Assembly: GCA_021158055.1 (NCBI GenBank)
Contig: JAGGVJ010000006.1
Location: 1 to 10,569 of the forward strand
Origin: Candidatus Iainarchaeum sp.
GTDB lineage: Archaea; Iainarchaeota; Iainarchaeia; JAGGVJ01
DNA: 10,569 nucleotides
Direction: 5' to 3'
In this document: positions 4,747 to 10,569 of the stretch, piece by piece
Layout of the letters: every line of letters starts with the position of its first letter
Numbering within the stretch: the stretch's first letter is position 1
Program-made: the position numbers and the translations under genes
The notes under the pieces: generated by a model
The model's database searches: none
Told to the model about the DNA's origin: nothing
The model's input: the letters and a program-made list of their open reading frames with translations, nothing else

Positions 4747-6180
4747 TTATATAAAGTAATTCTTATCCCCTAACTTTTTCTCAAAATCACTTCTAAGCCC
4801 GTTTGAAACAGAACCGTACCTGTAAACAATCTGTTCCTCAATTGAAACAGATTTTTTTACGGCTTCCTTCACATCGCTTCTTTCAATCAGTTTCCTGTCT
4901 TCCGCGACAGCCATGTCACCGGCCATCCTGACTATGCCGCCCATGGAACGCAAACGCAAAGTTATGCTTTTTTTCGCGCCCTCCATTACTTTTGCTCTCT
5001 TGCATGCATCCTTCAAAAGTTCATCTACCGCTGCAGAAGAAGCGTGGGGAATCGAATTGTCTTTTCTTATCTCCTGCGCCACAAAAAAAGCAAATTTTTC
5101 CCTGTTTTCTTTTGTGTCAGGCATGAAAGTGTTGAGCAAAATTTCATAGCCGTTTCCTGTAATCCTTGAGCGAAGCGCCGGGTTTATTTCCTCAACCTGC
5201 ACTATGTTTGAAGCGGCAACAAGCATGAAATCACAGGGCACGTCAATAACTTTCACTGACGCGCCGGCGCTCTGCGGGTTCTTTCCGACAATAGAAAATG
5301 TTTTTTTCTGCATTGCCGTAAGAAGCGACCTCTGCAAATCCCTGATGTGACTGATCTCATCAATGAAAAGAACCCCCTCGTGACTCTCGTGAACTGCTCC
5401 CGGAACAACCCTCTCAAACGGGAGAACCCCGTACTCTCCCCCTCCGTAAGGGTCATGTCTCACATCTCCCAAGATCTCGGTTTCACTTGCTCCCGTGGCT
5501 TCAACAAAAGGGCTTCTTTCAAGCGGAACAAGTACTGCCTCGGCATAATCTTCAAGTTCTTCCTGTTTTTTGATTGCTTTTTCACCAAACCTGAGAAGGG
5601 TTCTTTCCCCGTGCCTCTGGTACACACACCTTTCCTTTTTTCCGGAGGGAAGAGACTGAGTCATCTCAACACTTGCCCTCAGGGTTGAAATCTCTGACGG
5701 GATAATTTTTTTCAAGGCATCTTCAATGGACGCGTCACTTGCAGAACCAAACTTGTCTTTTCCACATTGAGGGCAACTCTCTTCATTTGGAGAACTGAGG
5801 GTCCCGCAGTTACTGCAGCGATAACCAAGAATTTCCGTGACTTTTCTGGGCGCTTTTTCAACCCTGACAAGCGAACCGCCTGCATCAGCCATCTTTTTTT
5901 CAAATGCCCTTATTTGCTTTTCGTTCCTGACAACCACAGTCGGCCTCTGGGGATTATCCGGGTTGTTGACTACAAACAAAGCATGCTCTGGCTTTGGCAA
6001 AAGCGACGCAATACCATCCCCGATCATGGATTTTCCAATACCAGGGGGGCCGACCAAAAGCAGATTTCTCCTTTGCCTGGCTGCAATCTTTGCAATTTCC
6101 ACTGCATTCTCCTGGCCGATTACCTGTTCAAGAGGGGTTTTTTTAATCCTTAATTCTTTTGTTGACTCAAACTTCCGCAT
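4747..6180 (-). CDS. LonB-family AAA+ ATPase with zinc ribbon, lacking the protease domain
   Basis: This 477-residue product has the AAA+ module of archaeal LonB. Walker A is GPPGIGKS (44-51). SPFVEATGASETEILGDVRH (223-242) and GAVHESHEGVLFIDEI follow, with Walker B at 271-276. The sensor-1 region is AASN (322-325), the arginine-finger candidate is LRSRI (336-340), and sensor-2 arginines are near 409-418. Archaeal LonB normally has membrane segments between Walker A and B and a Ser-Lys protease domain after the ATPase. Here the insert has no hydrophobic span but carries a four-cysteine zinc ribbon (C122, C125, C136, C139), and the protein stops just after SIEEQIVYRYGSVSNGL, where the protease domain would begin. 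The 80 nt downstream hold no remnant. It is probably a soluble remodelling ATPase. Its start overlaps the dnaG stop by 14 nt, with GGGAG 6 nt upstream. Substrate and function are unknown. Confidence 0.85.
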   Translation of the reverse strand: MRKFESTKELRIKKTPLEQVIGQENAVEIAKIAARQRRNLLLVGPPGIGKSMIGDGIASLLPKPEHALFVVNNPDNPQRPTVVVRNEKQIRAFEKKMADAGGSLVRVEKAPRKVTEILGYRCSNCGTLSSPNEESCPQCGKDKFGSASDASIEDALKKIIPSEISTLRASVEMTQSLPSGKKERCVYQRHGERTLLRFGEKAIKKQEELEDYAEAVLVPLERSPFVEATGASETEILGDVRHDPYGGGEYGVLPFERVVPGAVHESHEGVLFIDEISHIRDLQRSLLTAMQKKTFSIVGKNPQSAGASVKVIDVPCDFMLVAASNIVQVEEINPALRSRITGNGYEILLNTFMPDTKENREKFAFFVAQEIRKDNSIPHASSAAVDELLKDACKRAKVMEGAKKSITLRLRSMGGIVRMAGDMAVAEDRKLIERSDVKEAVKKSVSIEEQIVYRYGSVSNGLRSDFEKKLGDKNYFI

Positions 6181-7570
6181 AAGATACTCCCTTGGAATTT
6201 ATGCTGATTACTTCAAGGAACTCCGGTTTTTTCTTTATTTTACCATACTTCATTCCCACTAAATAATGTATGTTTTTTTCACTGGCAATATCCACAAGAC
6301 GCTGAGTGACTATGCCATCAAAAACCACTGCATTCACCTTTTCTTTATCGCGAAGGTTTTCAAGCAATTCGCGAACAGTCATCTCTTCAATGGATTTCAG
6401 TTTTTTGTCAAGCAATTTCGCTGTCAACGTGCCTTCAATGTCGTTCATTATCTTTTTGAACACCTCAATATCTTTCTTTAAATCACCTGTCTTCTTTTTA
6501 ACAGGCTTTGTTTCAGACAAAGGTCTTGCCGCCTTTTGACCGCCTGTTTTCCTTGCGTTCCCGGTGGCCAAAGGCTTTCTGGGATTGTGGTTTCTCGCTT
6601 CAGAAGGTGCTGCTTCTTTTCCTGAAACAGGTTTTGACCTTCCATAGTCACCCGCATAATCGCGCTTTTGCCTTGGAGCAGAACCCCTCTGATCATAAGC
6701 CTGGGAAGACAGCCTTGGCCTGGTTCCGACATATGCCCTGTCAGGCGACCTGAAATAATCCCTTGCAGGAAGCTTGCGCCTCAAGCACAAAAGAATCTCT
6801 TTCCTGGCCAATTCCTCAACTTCTTTCCCGTCAGGCGCCTTGGCCACAAAATCAATTTTTCCAACTGCCTTAAGCTCTTTGAGAATTATATCCCCTCCCC
6901 TGTCGCCGTCAACAAAAGCAGTGGTCTGCTTCTTTTTTGTCAAATCAGCGACTGATTTGGAAATGTTCGTCCCTTCAACCGCAACAACGTTTTTCAAGTC
7001 GCATTTCAATAAAGCCAAAACATCTGCCCTTCCCTCAACAACGATTATTGAATCCGAACCCACGAGCTCCGGTCCGGCAGGCAGTCTCTCCGGACCAAAA
7101 GTGACTATTTCCGCAACTTTTGACCTGTTCCTGACTTCCTCTGCCAGTTCCTGCGACTCAGGAATAACATTTATTGTAAGGCCGCTCAAAAGTTTTTTCG
7201 CGCGCTCCACAACAAACTTCCTTTTAGCAGTTCTTGTGTCCTCCATTCTCTTGATGGTTATTCTTGCCTCGCACGGCCCGACCCTGTCAACTGTTTCAAG
7301 CGCCGCTCCAAGAATGGCGGTTTCAACCCTGTCAAGGCTTGAAGGAACCTCTATTTTTGCCTCGGTCTTCCCATCACGAACCCTGATTATAACATCAATC
7401 CTTCCGATCCGGCCGCTTTTCTGCAGCTCCCTCAAATCAAGGCCCTCGCCAAGAAGACCTTCAGTCTGTCCAAAAATAGCACCGACAATGTCTGGTTTTT
7501 CAACCACGCCGTCAATAAACATCTCGGCATAAACAACGTATTTTACTGTATCAACATATACTTTTCCCAT
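6167..7570 (-). CDS. dnaG: Archaeal DnaG primase-like protein (Toprim)
   Basis: This 467-residue protein belongs to archaeal DnaG, which has a bacterial-primase-type Toprim fold, can make short RNA primers, and in several archaea is a stable part of the RNA-degrading exosome. The N-terminal domain (1-165) carries KPDIVGAIFGQTEGLLGEGL (25-44). The Toprim domain spans about 170-255, with Glu179 in IIVVEGRADVL and Asp221, Asp223 and Asp227 in VDGDRGGD. Residues 270-360 form a long low-complexity linker rich in Arg, Lys, Pro, Gly and Ser, with no predicted fold. A conserved-looking C-terminal domain (362-467) follows. The start is supported by GAGGGG 7 nt upstream. It is the third gene of the four-gene unit, 20 nt after the small Toprim gene and overlapping the AAA+ gene by 14 nt. 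Confidence 0.95.
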   Translation of the reverse strand: MGKVYVDTVKYVVYAEMFIDGVVEKPDIVGAIFGQTEGLLGEGLDLRELQKSGRIGRIDVIIRVRDGKTEAKIEVPSSLDRVETAILGAALETVDRVGPCEARITIKRMEDTRTAKRKFVVERAKKLLSGLTINVIPESQELAEEVRNRSKVAEIVTFGPERLPAGPELVGSDSIIVVEGRADVLALLKCDLKNVVAVEGTNISKSVADLTKKKQTTAFVDGDRGGDIILKELKAVGKIDFVAKAPDGKEVEELARKEILLCLRRKLPARDYFRSPDRAYVGTRPRLSSQAYDQRGSAPRQKRDYAGDYGRSKPVSGKEAAPSEARNHNPRKPLATGNARKTGGQKAARPLSETKPVKKKTGDLKKDIEVFKKIMNDIEGTLTAKLLDKKLKSIEEMTVRELLENLRDKEKVNAVVFDGIVTQRLVDIASEKNIHYLVGMKYGKIKKKPEFLEVISINSKGVSYAEV

Positions 7571-7590
7571 TTTAAAACCCCTCGTGTTTT

Positions 7591-7965
7591 TTATTCTGCA
7601 CGGAGTTTTTCCACGGAACCATAGAGAGTTTCAAAAGTACTTATACCTACAAGCGAACGGATCTTAGACCTTGTTTTTATATCGGCTTCGGCTCCCTGCG
7701 CATAAAGCAGTTGAGCCAGCCTTTCCTTCAGCCTTTCACCAGTCCTGTCAAAATCTGTAAGTATTATCGCTTTTGTTATGTTTGATTTTTCAATTGTGTG
7801 AACCCAGCTTTCGCCGGACTGAGATATTGTAATAATTTCACCTTTTATTCCAAGGCTCATCAAATTTTCCTTATCCCGTCTACCCTCTACGATTACCGAG
7901 GCACCCTCCGCAATCTGCCCCTGGATTTCATCCAGAAGCTCAGTCATCTTTTCAATCTTTTTCAT
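7591..7965 (-). CDS. Small Toprim-domain protein (UPF0292-like)
   Basis: The 124-residue protein is a stand-alone Toprim domain, the metal-binding fold shared by primases, topoisomerases and RNase M5. Landmarks are ASVIVEGRRDKENL with Glu27, ILTDFDRTGERL with Asp71 and Asp73, and the basic segment IKTRSKIRSLVG (96-107), as in the archaeal UPF0292 group. Members of that group are thought to act on RNA or DNA ends, but I know of no proven reaction. The start codon lies inside the end of the DUF167 gene (14-nt overlap) and lacks its own Shine-Dalgarno, so translation is probably coupled. With dnaG next in line, two Toprim proteins are made from one transcript, hinting at a shared nucleic-acid process. 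Confidence 0.85.
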   Translation of the reverse strand: MKKIEKMTELLDEIQGQIAEGASVIVEGRRDKENLMSLGIKGEIITISQSGESWVHTIEKSNITKAIILTDFDRTGERLKERLAQLLYAQGAEADIKTRSKIRSLVGISTFETLYGSVEKLRAE

Positions 7966-8245
7966 TTATATCAAGTTTAAATATTGCCTGCTCCGGGGTT
8001 AAACCGTAAACAAGCAATGTTTTTTTGTTATTCTTTTCACCTGAAACAATTTTCACGTCTTTTGAAAAAATTTCGGTGAATTTTTTTATAATCTCTTTAT
8101 TTGCTTTGTTATCCTTTGCTACTGAAGCGCATTTTACTTTCAAACGCCTGCTCCATTCGTCTACTTTGAGAACAGCAAAGTTTTTTGAACCCGCATTGAC
8201 CTGAATGTCAATCGCAGTGTTACTGCCTGTTTTTTTAAAAGGCAT
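7952..8245 (-). CDS. DUF167 (YggU/UPF0235) family protein
   Basis: This 97-residue protein fits the DUF167 family. Seen are AIDIQVNAGSKNFAVLKVDEW at the N-terminus, the conserved DNKANKEIIKKFTEIF helix (about 45-60), then DVKIVSGEKNNKKTLLVYGL. Small proteins of this fold are widespread in bacteria, archaea and eukaryotes and their job is unknown. The start is well set: AGGAG (8255-8251) lies 5 nt before the ATG. It is the first gene of the dnaG unit, and its start is preceded by a structured non-coding leader of about 150 nt. Confidence 0.85.
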   Translation of the reverse strand: MPFKKTGSNTAIDIQVNAGSKNFAVLKVDEWSRRLKVKCASVAKDNKANKEIIKKFTEIFSKDVKIVSGEKNNKKTLLVYGLTPEQAIFKLDINEKD

Positions 8246-8400
8246 TTTTTCTCCTGTAGCCCCAGCCTAACACTCGTCTTCATTGACTGCAAAAGCAAAC
8301 TCCAAGAGCTGAGTGCCAGGGCAAGTAATGTATTGTGTTATGTTGACTCGAGTTCACAGCGTGAGAGATGCTCGACAAGACACCCTAACACAACAATTAA
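8246..8400 (-). ncRNA. Putative structured RNA: leader of the dnaG operon or independent small RNA
   Basis: No reading frame is supported here, but the minus strand folds well. Hairpin 1 has an 8-bp base (8393-8386 with 8340-8333, TTGTGTTA/TAACACAA), an upper stem TTG+TCGAG/CTCGA+CAA (8378-8371 with 8352-8343, a two-base bulge) and a tip TCAC/GTGA. Hairpin 2 has a 10-bp stem (8320-8311 with 8275-8266, CCTGGCACTC/GAGTGTTAGG) with two G-T pairs that would be mismatches on the plus strand, so the minus strand is favoured. It ends about 10 nt before the Shine-Dalgarno of the DUF167 gene. The segment GTGTTAGG occurs in both hairpins, so partners could be exchanged. An H/ACA guide RNA is an alternative: on the plus strand hairpin 1 is followed by ACA (8393-8395) exactly 14 nt from its upper stem. 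Not a family I recognise. Confidence 0.35.
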
Positions 8401-8414
8401 ATAGTGTTATTAAA

Positions 8415-8424
8415 GAATAAAAAC
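8415..8424 (-). promoter_or_regulatory. Candidate TATA box for the dnaG operon leader
   Basis: The minus strand reads GGTTTTTATT. Transcription about 26 nt downstream would begin near 8394, the base of hairpin 1. Other A/T-rich candidates (CTTTAATAAC at 8407-8416, ATTTAATTG at 8394-8402) are close by, so the exact element is uncertain. Confidence 0.3.
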
Positions 8425-8467
8425 CCTCCCCTTTTAAAGGAAACCAAAAAACAGGTGCAAGAGGCAC

Positions 8468-8495
8468 AAAAAAATAACCTGCGCGGATTCCCGCG
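8468..8495 (-). terminator. Hairpin plus T-run terminator downstream of the CBS gene
   Basis: On the minus strand a GC-rich 5-bp stem (8495-8491 with 8486-8482, CGCGG/CCGCG, loop GAAT) is followed after six bases by seven T (8474-8468). It would end the leftward transcript coming from the CBS gene and its repeat tail, before the dnaG operon promoter. Confidence 0.45.
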
Positions 8496-8540
8496 GTTGT
8501 TTTTCAAATGCTTCTTCAAATTTTTTAAGTTATTATTTTT

Positions 8541-8720
8541 TTACTCTTTATCCACGTTATTATTCCCTTTAACTGGTTTTTATCCACTGTATTGCGTTTT
8601 TATGCTTTGCATCACGTTCTTATCCACTGTATTGCGTTTTTATGCTTTGCATCACGTTCTTATCCACTGTGTCGTGCTTTTATCCCTTGTATCCTGTTTT
8701 TACTCTTTGTTTGTCCTGCA
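8541..8720. repeat. Tandem repeat, nine 20-bp units
   Basis: Nine consecutive units of exactly 20 bp can be laid out. On the plus strand each begins TA or TT and most end in a run of T, for example TATCCACTGTATTGCGTTTT. Units 8581-8620 and 8621-8660 are two perfect copies of a 40-bp dimer (types A and B). Outward units (8661-8700, 8561-8580, 8541-8560) are increasingly diverged. The last unit (8701-8720) encodes the final codons of the CBS protein. There are no spacers, so this is not a CRISPR array. Confidence 0.85.
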
Positions 8721-9242
8721 ATCCTCACAAAGAAGTTCCCCGTCAATCATCATCAGCTTGTCGCTGTACTCGTCGCAGGAACTGCACACGCCGCTGACAA
8801 CCTCGTTTTCACTGTATATTCCCGGAAGGTCTGCGTTTGCTTTTTCTTCAAGCAGGTCGATTATTCCCGGGGCAACAACAATGATGTCTGTTTCCGAGAC
8901 AACCCCCACCATTTTCCCTGTGCTGTCAACCACTGCCAGCCTTTCAACCTCAAAGCGCCTCATCTCTTTCATGGCATCCACTATGTTGCAGTTGTGCGAA
9001 ATGGTCTTCACAGGCGTTGACATAACTTCATTAATAACCAACTCACTTGGACTCACTCCCTCTGCAATGCGCCTTACAACATCTGTTTTTGTAAGGACCC
9101 CGACCGGCATGCCTTCATCAAGCACAAAAACCGATCCGATATTTCTTTTTGACATTTTCCTTGCGGCTTCAAGAAGAGTCTCGTCACCACCCGACGTGAC
9201 CACTCCCCTTGTCATCCCATCCGAAACAAGTATATCAATCAT
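8700..9242 (-). CDS. CBS-pair protein with C-terminal zinc ribbon
   Basis: This 180-residue protein has two CBS motifs (about 8-63 and 70-127), the second ending in MVGVVSETDIIVV. Together they form a module that usually binds adenine nucleotides and regulates a partner. A C-terminal ribbon (about 150-178) has two CxxC pairs (C153, C156, C172, C175) and probably binds zinc. Such CBS/zinc-ribbon proteins are frequent in archaea without a known job. I chose the ATG at 9242 because GGGGGG lies about 6 nt upstream and the CBS domain begins at once (MIDILVSDGM). The longer frame to 9296 adds an unlike, cysteine-containing extension. The last seven codons and stop fall in the first unit of the 20-bp repeat. 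Hjc is divergent, with a shared promoter region at 9243-9433. Confidence 0.85.
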   Translation of the reverse strand: MIDILVSDGMTRGVVTSGGDETLLEAARKMSKRNIGSVFVLDEGMPVGVLTKTDVVRRIAEGVSPSELVINEVMSTPVKTISHNCNIVDAMKEMRRFEVERLAVVDSTGKMVGVVSETDIIVVAPGIIDLLEEKANADLPGIYSENEVVSGVCSSCDEYSDKLMMIDGELLCEDCRTNKE

Positions 9243-9433
9243 AAATTTCCCCCCATAAACAAACTCAAGACAGGCAACACACATACCTGATTGCATTTAA
9301 TGAAAACTGAATATTTGCATGTTGCACTCACTTATATTATGGAAGTCACGGTTTTTATTCTTTTAAGTTTCAATTAATACCAATTAAAAACAAAAAACAA
9401 AGTTACCCGAAGTAAATTATCTGAAGTGGTGCA

Positions 9434-9817
9434 ATGGGAAGATATGTCAAAGGCGCAACATCCGAACGCGAACTGATGCGAAAGCTCTGGGAAATGGGTT
9501 ACGCGTCGCTTCGGGTCGCAGGCTCGGGAAGCACACACCTTCCGGCGCCGGATGTAGTGGCTGTTTCTTCTTCAAAAGTGATTGCGTTTGAATGCAAAAA
9601 CTGGGATAGCAACAACCTTTTGATAAAACGAAAAGAAATGAACGAGCTTGAAGAATGGGCAAACCGCGCAGAAGGAAAATTTTACATTGCGTGGAAAATA
9701 CCCCGCAAAGGGTGGTTTTTCCTGAAAAAGTACCACTTCAACAACACGGGAGAGCATTATCTCATTTCAAAAGACGAGGCAATGACCATGGGTGACAGAA
9801 TGGAACTGTTTGAATAG
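9434..9817 (+). CDS. hjc: Holliday junction resolvase Hjc
   Basis: The 127-residue archaeal resolvase cuts four-way DNA junctions in recombination and fork repair, acting as a dimer. The nuclease core is intact: SERELMRKLWEMGY with Glu11 and Glu13, RVAGSGSTHLPAPDVVA with Ser31, Ser33 and Asp40, and IAFECKNW with Glu53 and Lys55, the PD-(D/E)xK metal site. The basic end of the core (RKGWFFLKKYHF) should contact DNA. Length and order match Hjc and no tail extension is present. GGTG lies 5 nt before the ATG. Candidate TATA elements are TTTTAAGTT (9361-9369) and CAATTAAAAA (9381-9390). Divergent to the CBS gene and convergent with pth2, with 25 nt between the stops. Confidence 0.95.
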   Translation: MGRYVKGATSERELMRKLWEMGYASLRVAGSGSTHLPAPDVVAVSSSKVIAFECKNWDSNNLLIKRKEMNELEEWANRAEGKFYIAWKIPRKGWFFLKKYHFNNTGEHYLISKDEAMTMGDRMELFE

Positions 9818-9842
9818 ATTTCAAAATTTTACAAATAATCAA

Positions 9843-10199
9843 TTATAAAAGTTTCAAATCCCCTGTAACCTTGTCAATCTTTTCTTCATCAGCCGGACCA
9901 ATCCCGCAACAAGTATGAGTCCCTGCAGGAATCTGCGTTCTGCCGGCGTCTTTTACCATTGCTGCCGGCAGCCCGGCGTCTTTTGCTTTCTGAAAATACC
10001 TGAACAGTTCCTCTTTTCCGGAAACCTTCAAGACAACCTTTTGCATGCCCTGCGACTCCCAAGTATCCACATCTGATTTGTCTAAAGACAATGCTTTTTT
10101 ATACGCAAGAACCACTGCGTGGCCTGCCTGCGCTGCAATTTTCCCGCGACCCATGTTAAGGTCAGTCCGCATCAAAACAACCTGCTTGAAATTAGACAT
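9843..10199 (-). CDS. pth2: Peptidyl-tRNA hydrolase Pth2
   Basis: This 118-residue enzyme frees tRNA from peptidyl-tRNA dropped by stalled ribosomes; Pth2 is the archaeal/eukaryotic type. The full fold signature is present: QVVLMRTDLNMGRGKIAAQ and AGHAVVLAYKKA near the N-terminus, then AAMVKDAGRTQIPAGTHTCC and GIGP near the end, with the conserved catalytic-site Lys and Asp. Two starts are possible. The ATG at 10199 is preferred because the TATA-like CCTTTTAATG (10222-10231) would start transcription close to it, and the protein then begins MSNFKQVVLMRTD like its relatives. The ATG at 10208 adds three residues, but its AAGGA is only 2 nt away. The stop of the upstream surface-protein gene is 40 nt before the chosen start. 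Confidence 0.95.
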   Translation of the reverse strand: MSNFKQVVLMRTDLNMGRGKIAAQAGHAVVLAYKKALSLDKSDVDTWESQGMQKVVLKVSGKEELFRYFQKAKDAGLPAAMVKDAGRTQIPAGTHTCCGIGPADEEKIDKVTGDLKLL

Positions 10200-10239
10200 A
10201 CTATACATCTTCCTTACTCACATTAAAAGGTTTATGCAT

Positions 10240-10569
10240 TCACGCAAGTTCAACATTGTACTTCCAGCTGCACTTTTCGTTTGCAGGAATGCACGCCTGA
10301 ATATTGTAAACTCCCGGCGGAACTTCAACAGATACCTGCCCGCTGCTTCCAGTGAATGGGCCGAACTCTTCTGAATCACTTACCCTCACTGCCTCTGCAG
10401 TGACGTCTCCGGAATAAGGAGCCGAGCAATCGGTTACAGTTATTTTGAACCGGGAATAATAACTCACGTCCCACGAATCCAAAGACGGAGTGCTTCCTGA
10501 AGTGAAGTTTGCTCTCAGTTTAATTGGAATACTTCCGACCGTTGCTGAAATATTCTGCCCGTTTTTCAC
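10240..10569 (-). CDS. C-terminal part of a probable secreted or surface protein
   Basis: The frame is open to the right window edge, so only the last 109-110 codons are seen, and the apparent GTG at the edge is probably not the true start. The sequence is rich in Ser, Thr, Val, Gly and Pro with no charged helices, as in beta-sandwich modules. One motif, IKLRANFTSGSTPSLDSWDV, resembles repeats of extracellular archaeal and bacterial surface proteins. It is followed by FKITVTDCSAPYSGDVTAEA and a last strand set VSVEVPPGVYNIQACIPANE then KCSWKYNVELA. Three cysteines (in VTDCS, QACIP, EKCSW) could form disulphides outside the cell. No signal peptide or anchor can be judged because the N-terminus is missing. 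Confidence 0.65.
   Translation of the reverse strand: MKNGQNISATVGSIPIKLRANFTSGSTPSLDSWDVSYYSRFKITVTDCSAPYSGDVTAEAVRVSDSEEFGPFTGSSGQVSVEVPPGVYNIQACIPANEKCSWKYNVELA

Noticed and set aside
6774-7532. Plus-strand frame of 252 codons
   Set aside because: It is fully antisense to dnaG, whose Toprim motifs are intact.
8541-8720. CRISPR array
   Set aside because: Units are contiguous, 20 bp, without unique spacers, and no cas genes are present.
8404-9258. Plus-strand frame of 284 codons with many Phe, Leu, Cys and Ser
   Set aside because: It crosses the T-rich tandem repeat and lies antisense to the CBS gene; its hydrophobic look comes from T-rich sequence and no family features are seen.
9297-9433. 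Small RNA or gene between the CBS gene and hjc
   Set aside because: No frame, no stable hairpin and no C/D or ACA boxes were seen; it fits a divergent promoter region.

Overview
The window is archaeal. It carries deoxyhypusine synthase, an archaeal-type DnaG primase, the Holliday junction resolvase Hjc, a Pth2-type peptidyl-tRNA hydrolase, two tRNA genes without encoded CCA (one with a bulge-helix-bulge intron), TATA-box promoters, and several genes that look leaderless. The mix of very small membrane proteins, overlapping genes and an odd LonB relative would fit an uncultivated or DPANN-like archaeon, but the lineage cannot be fixed from this sequence alone.

Layout, left to right. At 1-442 (minus) is the 5' part of a type I restriction specificity (HsdS-like) subunit cut by the window edge. 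At 659-2211 (minus) a V4R-domain protein and deoxyhypusine synthase share a TAATG stop/start junction. At 2381-2482 (minus) is tRNA-Phe(GAA) with a 28-nt D-loop intron. At 2569-3507 (minus) is a family II manganese-type inorganic pyrophosphatase, preceded by tRNA-Val(TAC) at 3576-3648 (minus). At 3794-4666 (plus) are two small membrane proteins, with a possible antisense micro-ORF between them.

The core of the window is a leftward operon at 4747-8245: DUF167 protein, then a small Toprim (UPF0292-like) protein, then DnaG, then a LonB-family AAA+ ATPase that has a zinc ribbon in place of membrane segments and no protease domain. Two of the three junctions overlap by 14 nt, so the genes are probably co-translated. 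The operon is preceded by a non-coding stretch (8246-8400) that folds into two long hairpins containing interchangeable pairing segments. Upstream of it are a terminator and a 20-bp-period tandem repeat (8541-8720) that starts inside the last codons of the next gene, a CBS-pair/zinc-ribbon protein (8700-9242, minus).

At the right end, Hjc (9434-9817, plus) converges on Pth2 (9843-10199, minus). The window closes with the C-terminal part of a probable secreted or surface protein (10240-10569, minus). In overview the window is an informational region: translation factor modification, tRNAs and tRNA rescue, primase, recombination and pyrophosphate removal. The least understood parts are the protease-less LonB ATPase tied to dnaG, the structured leader of that operon, and the tandem repeat.
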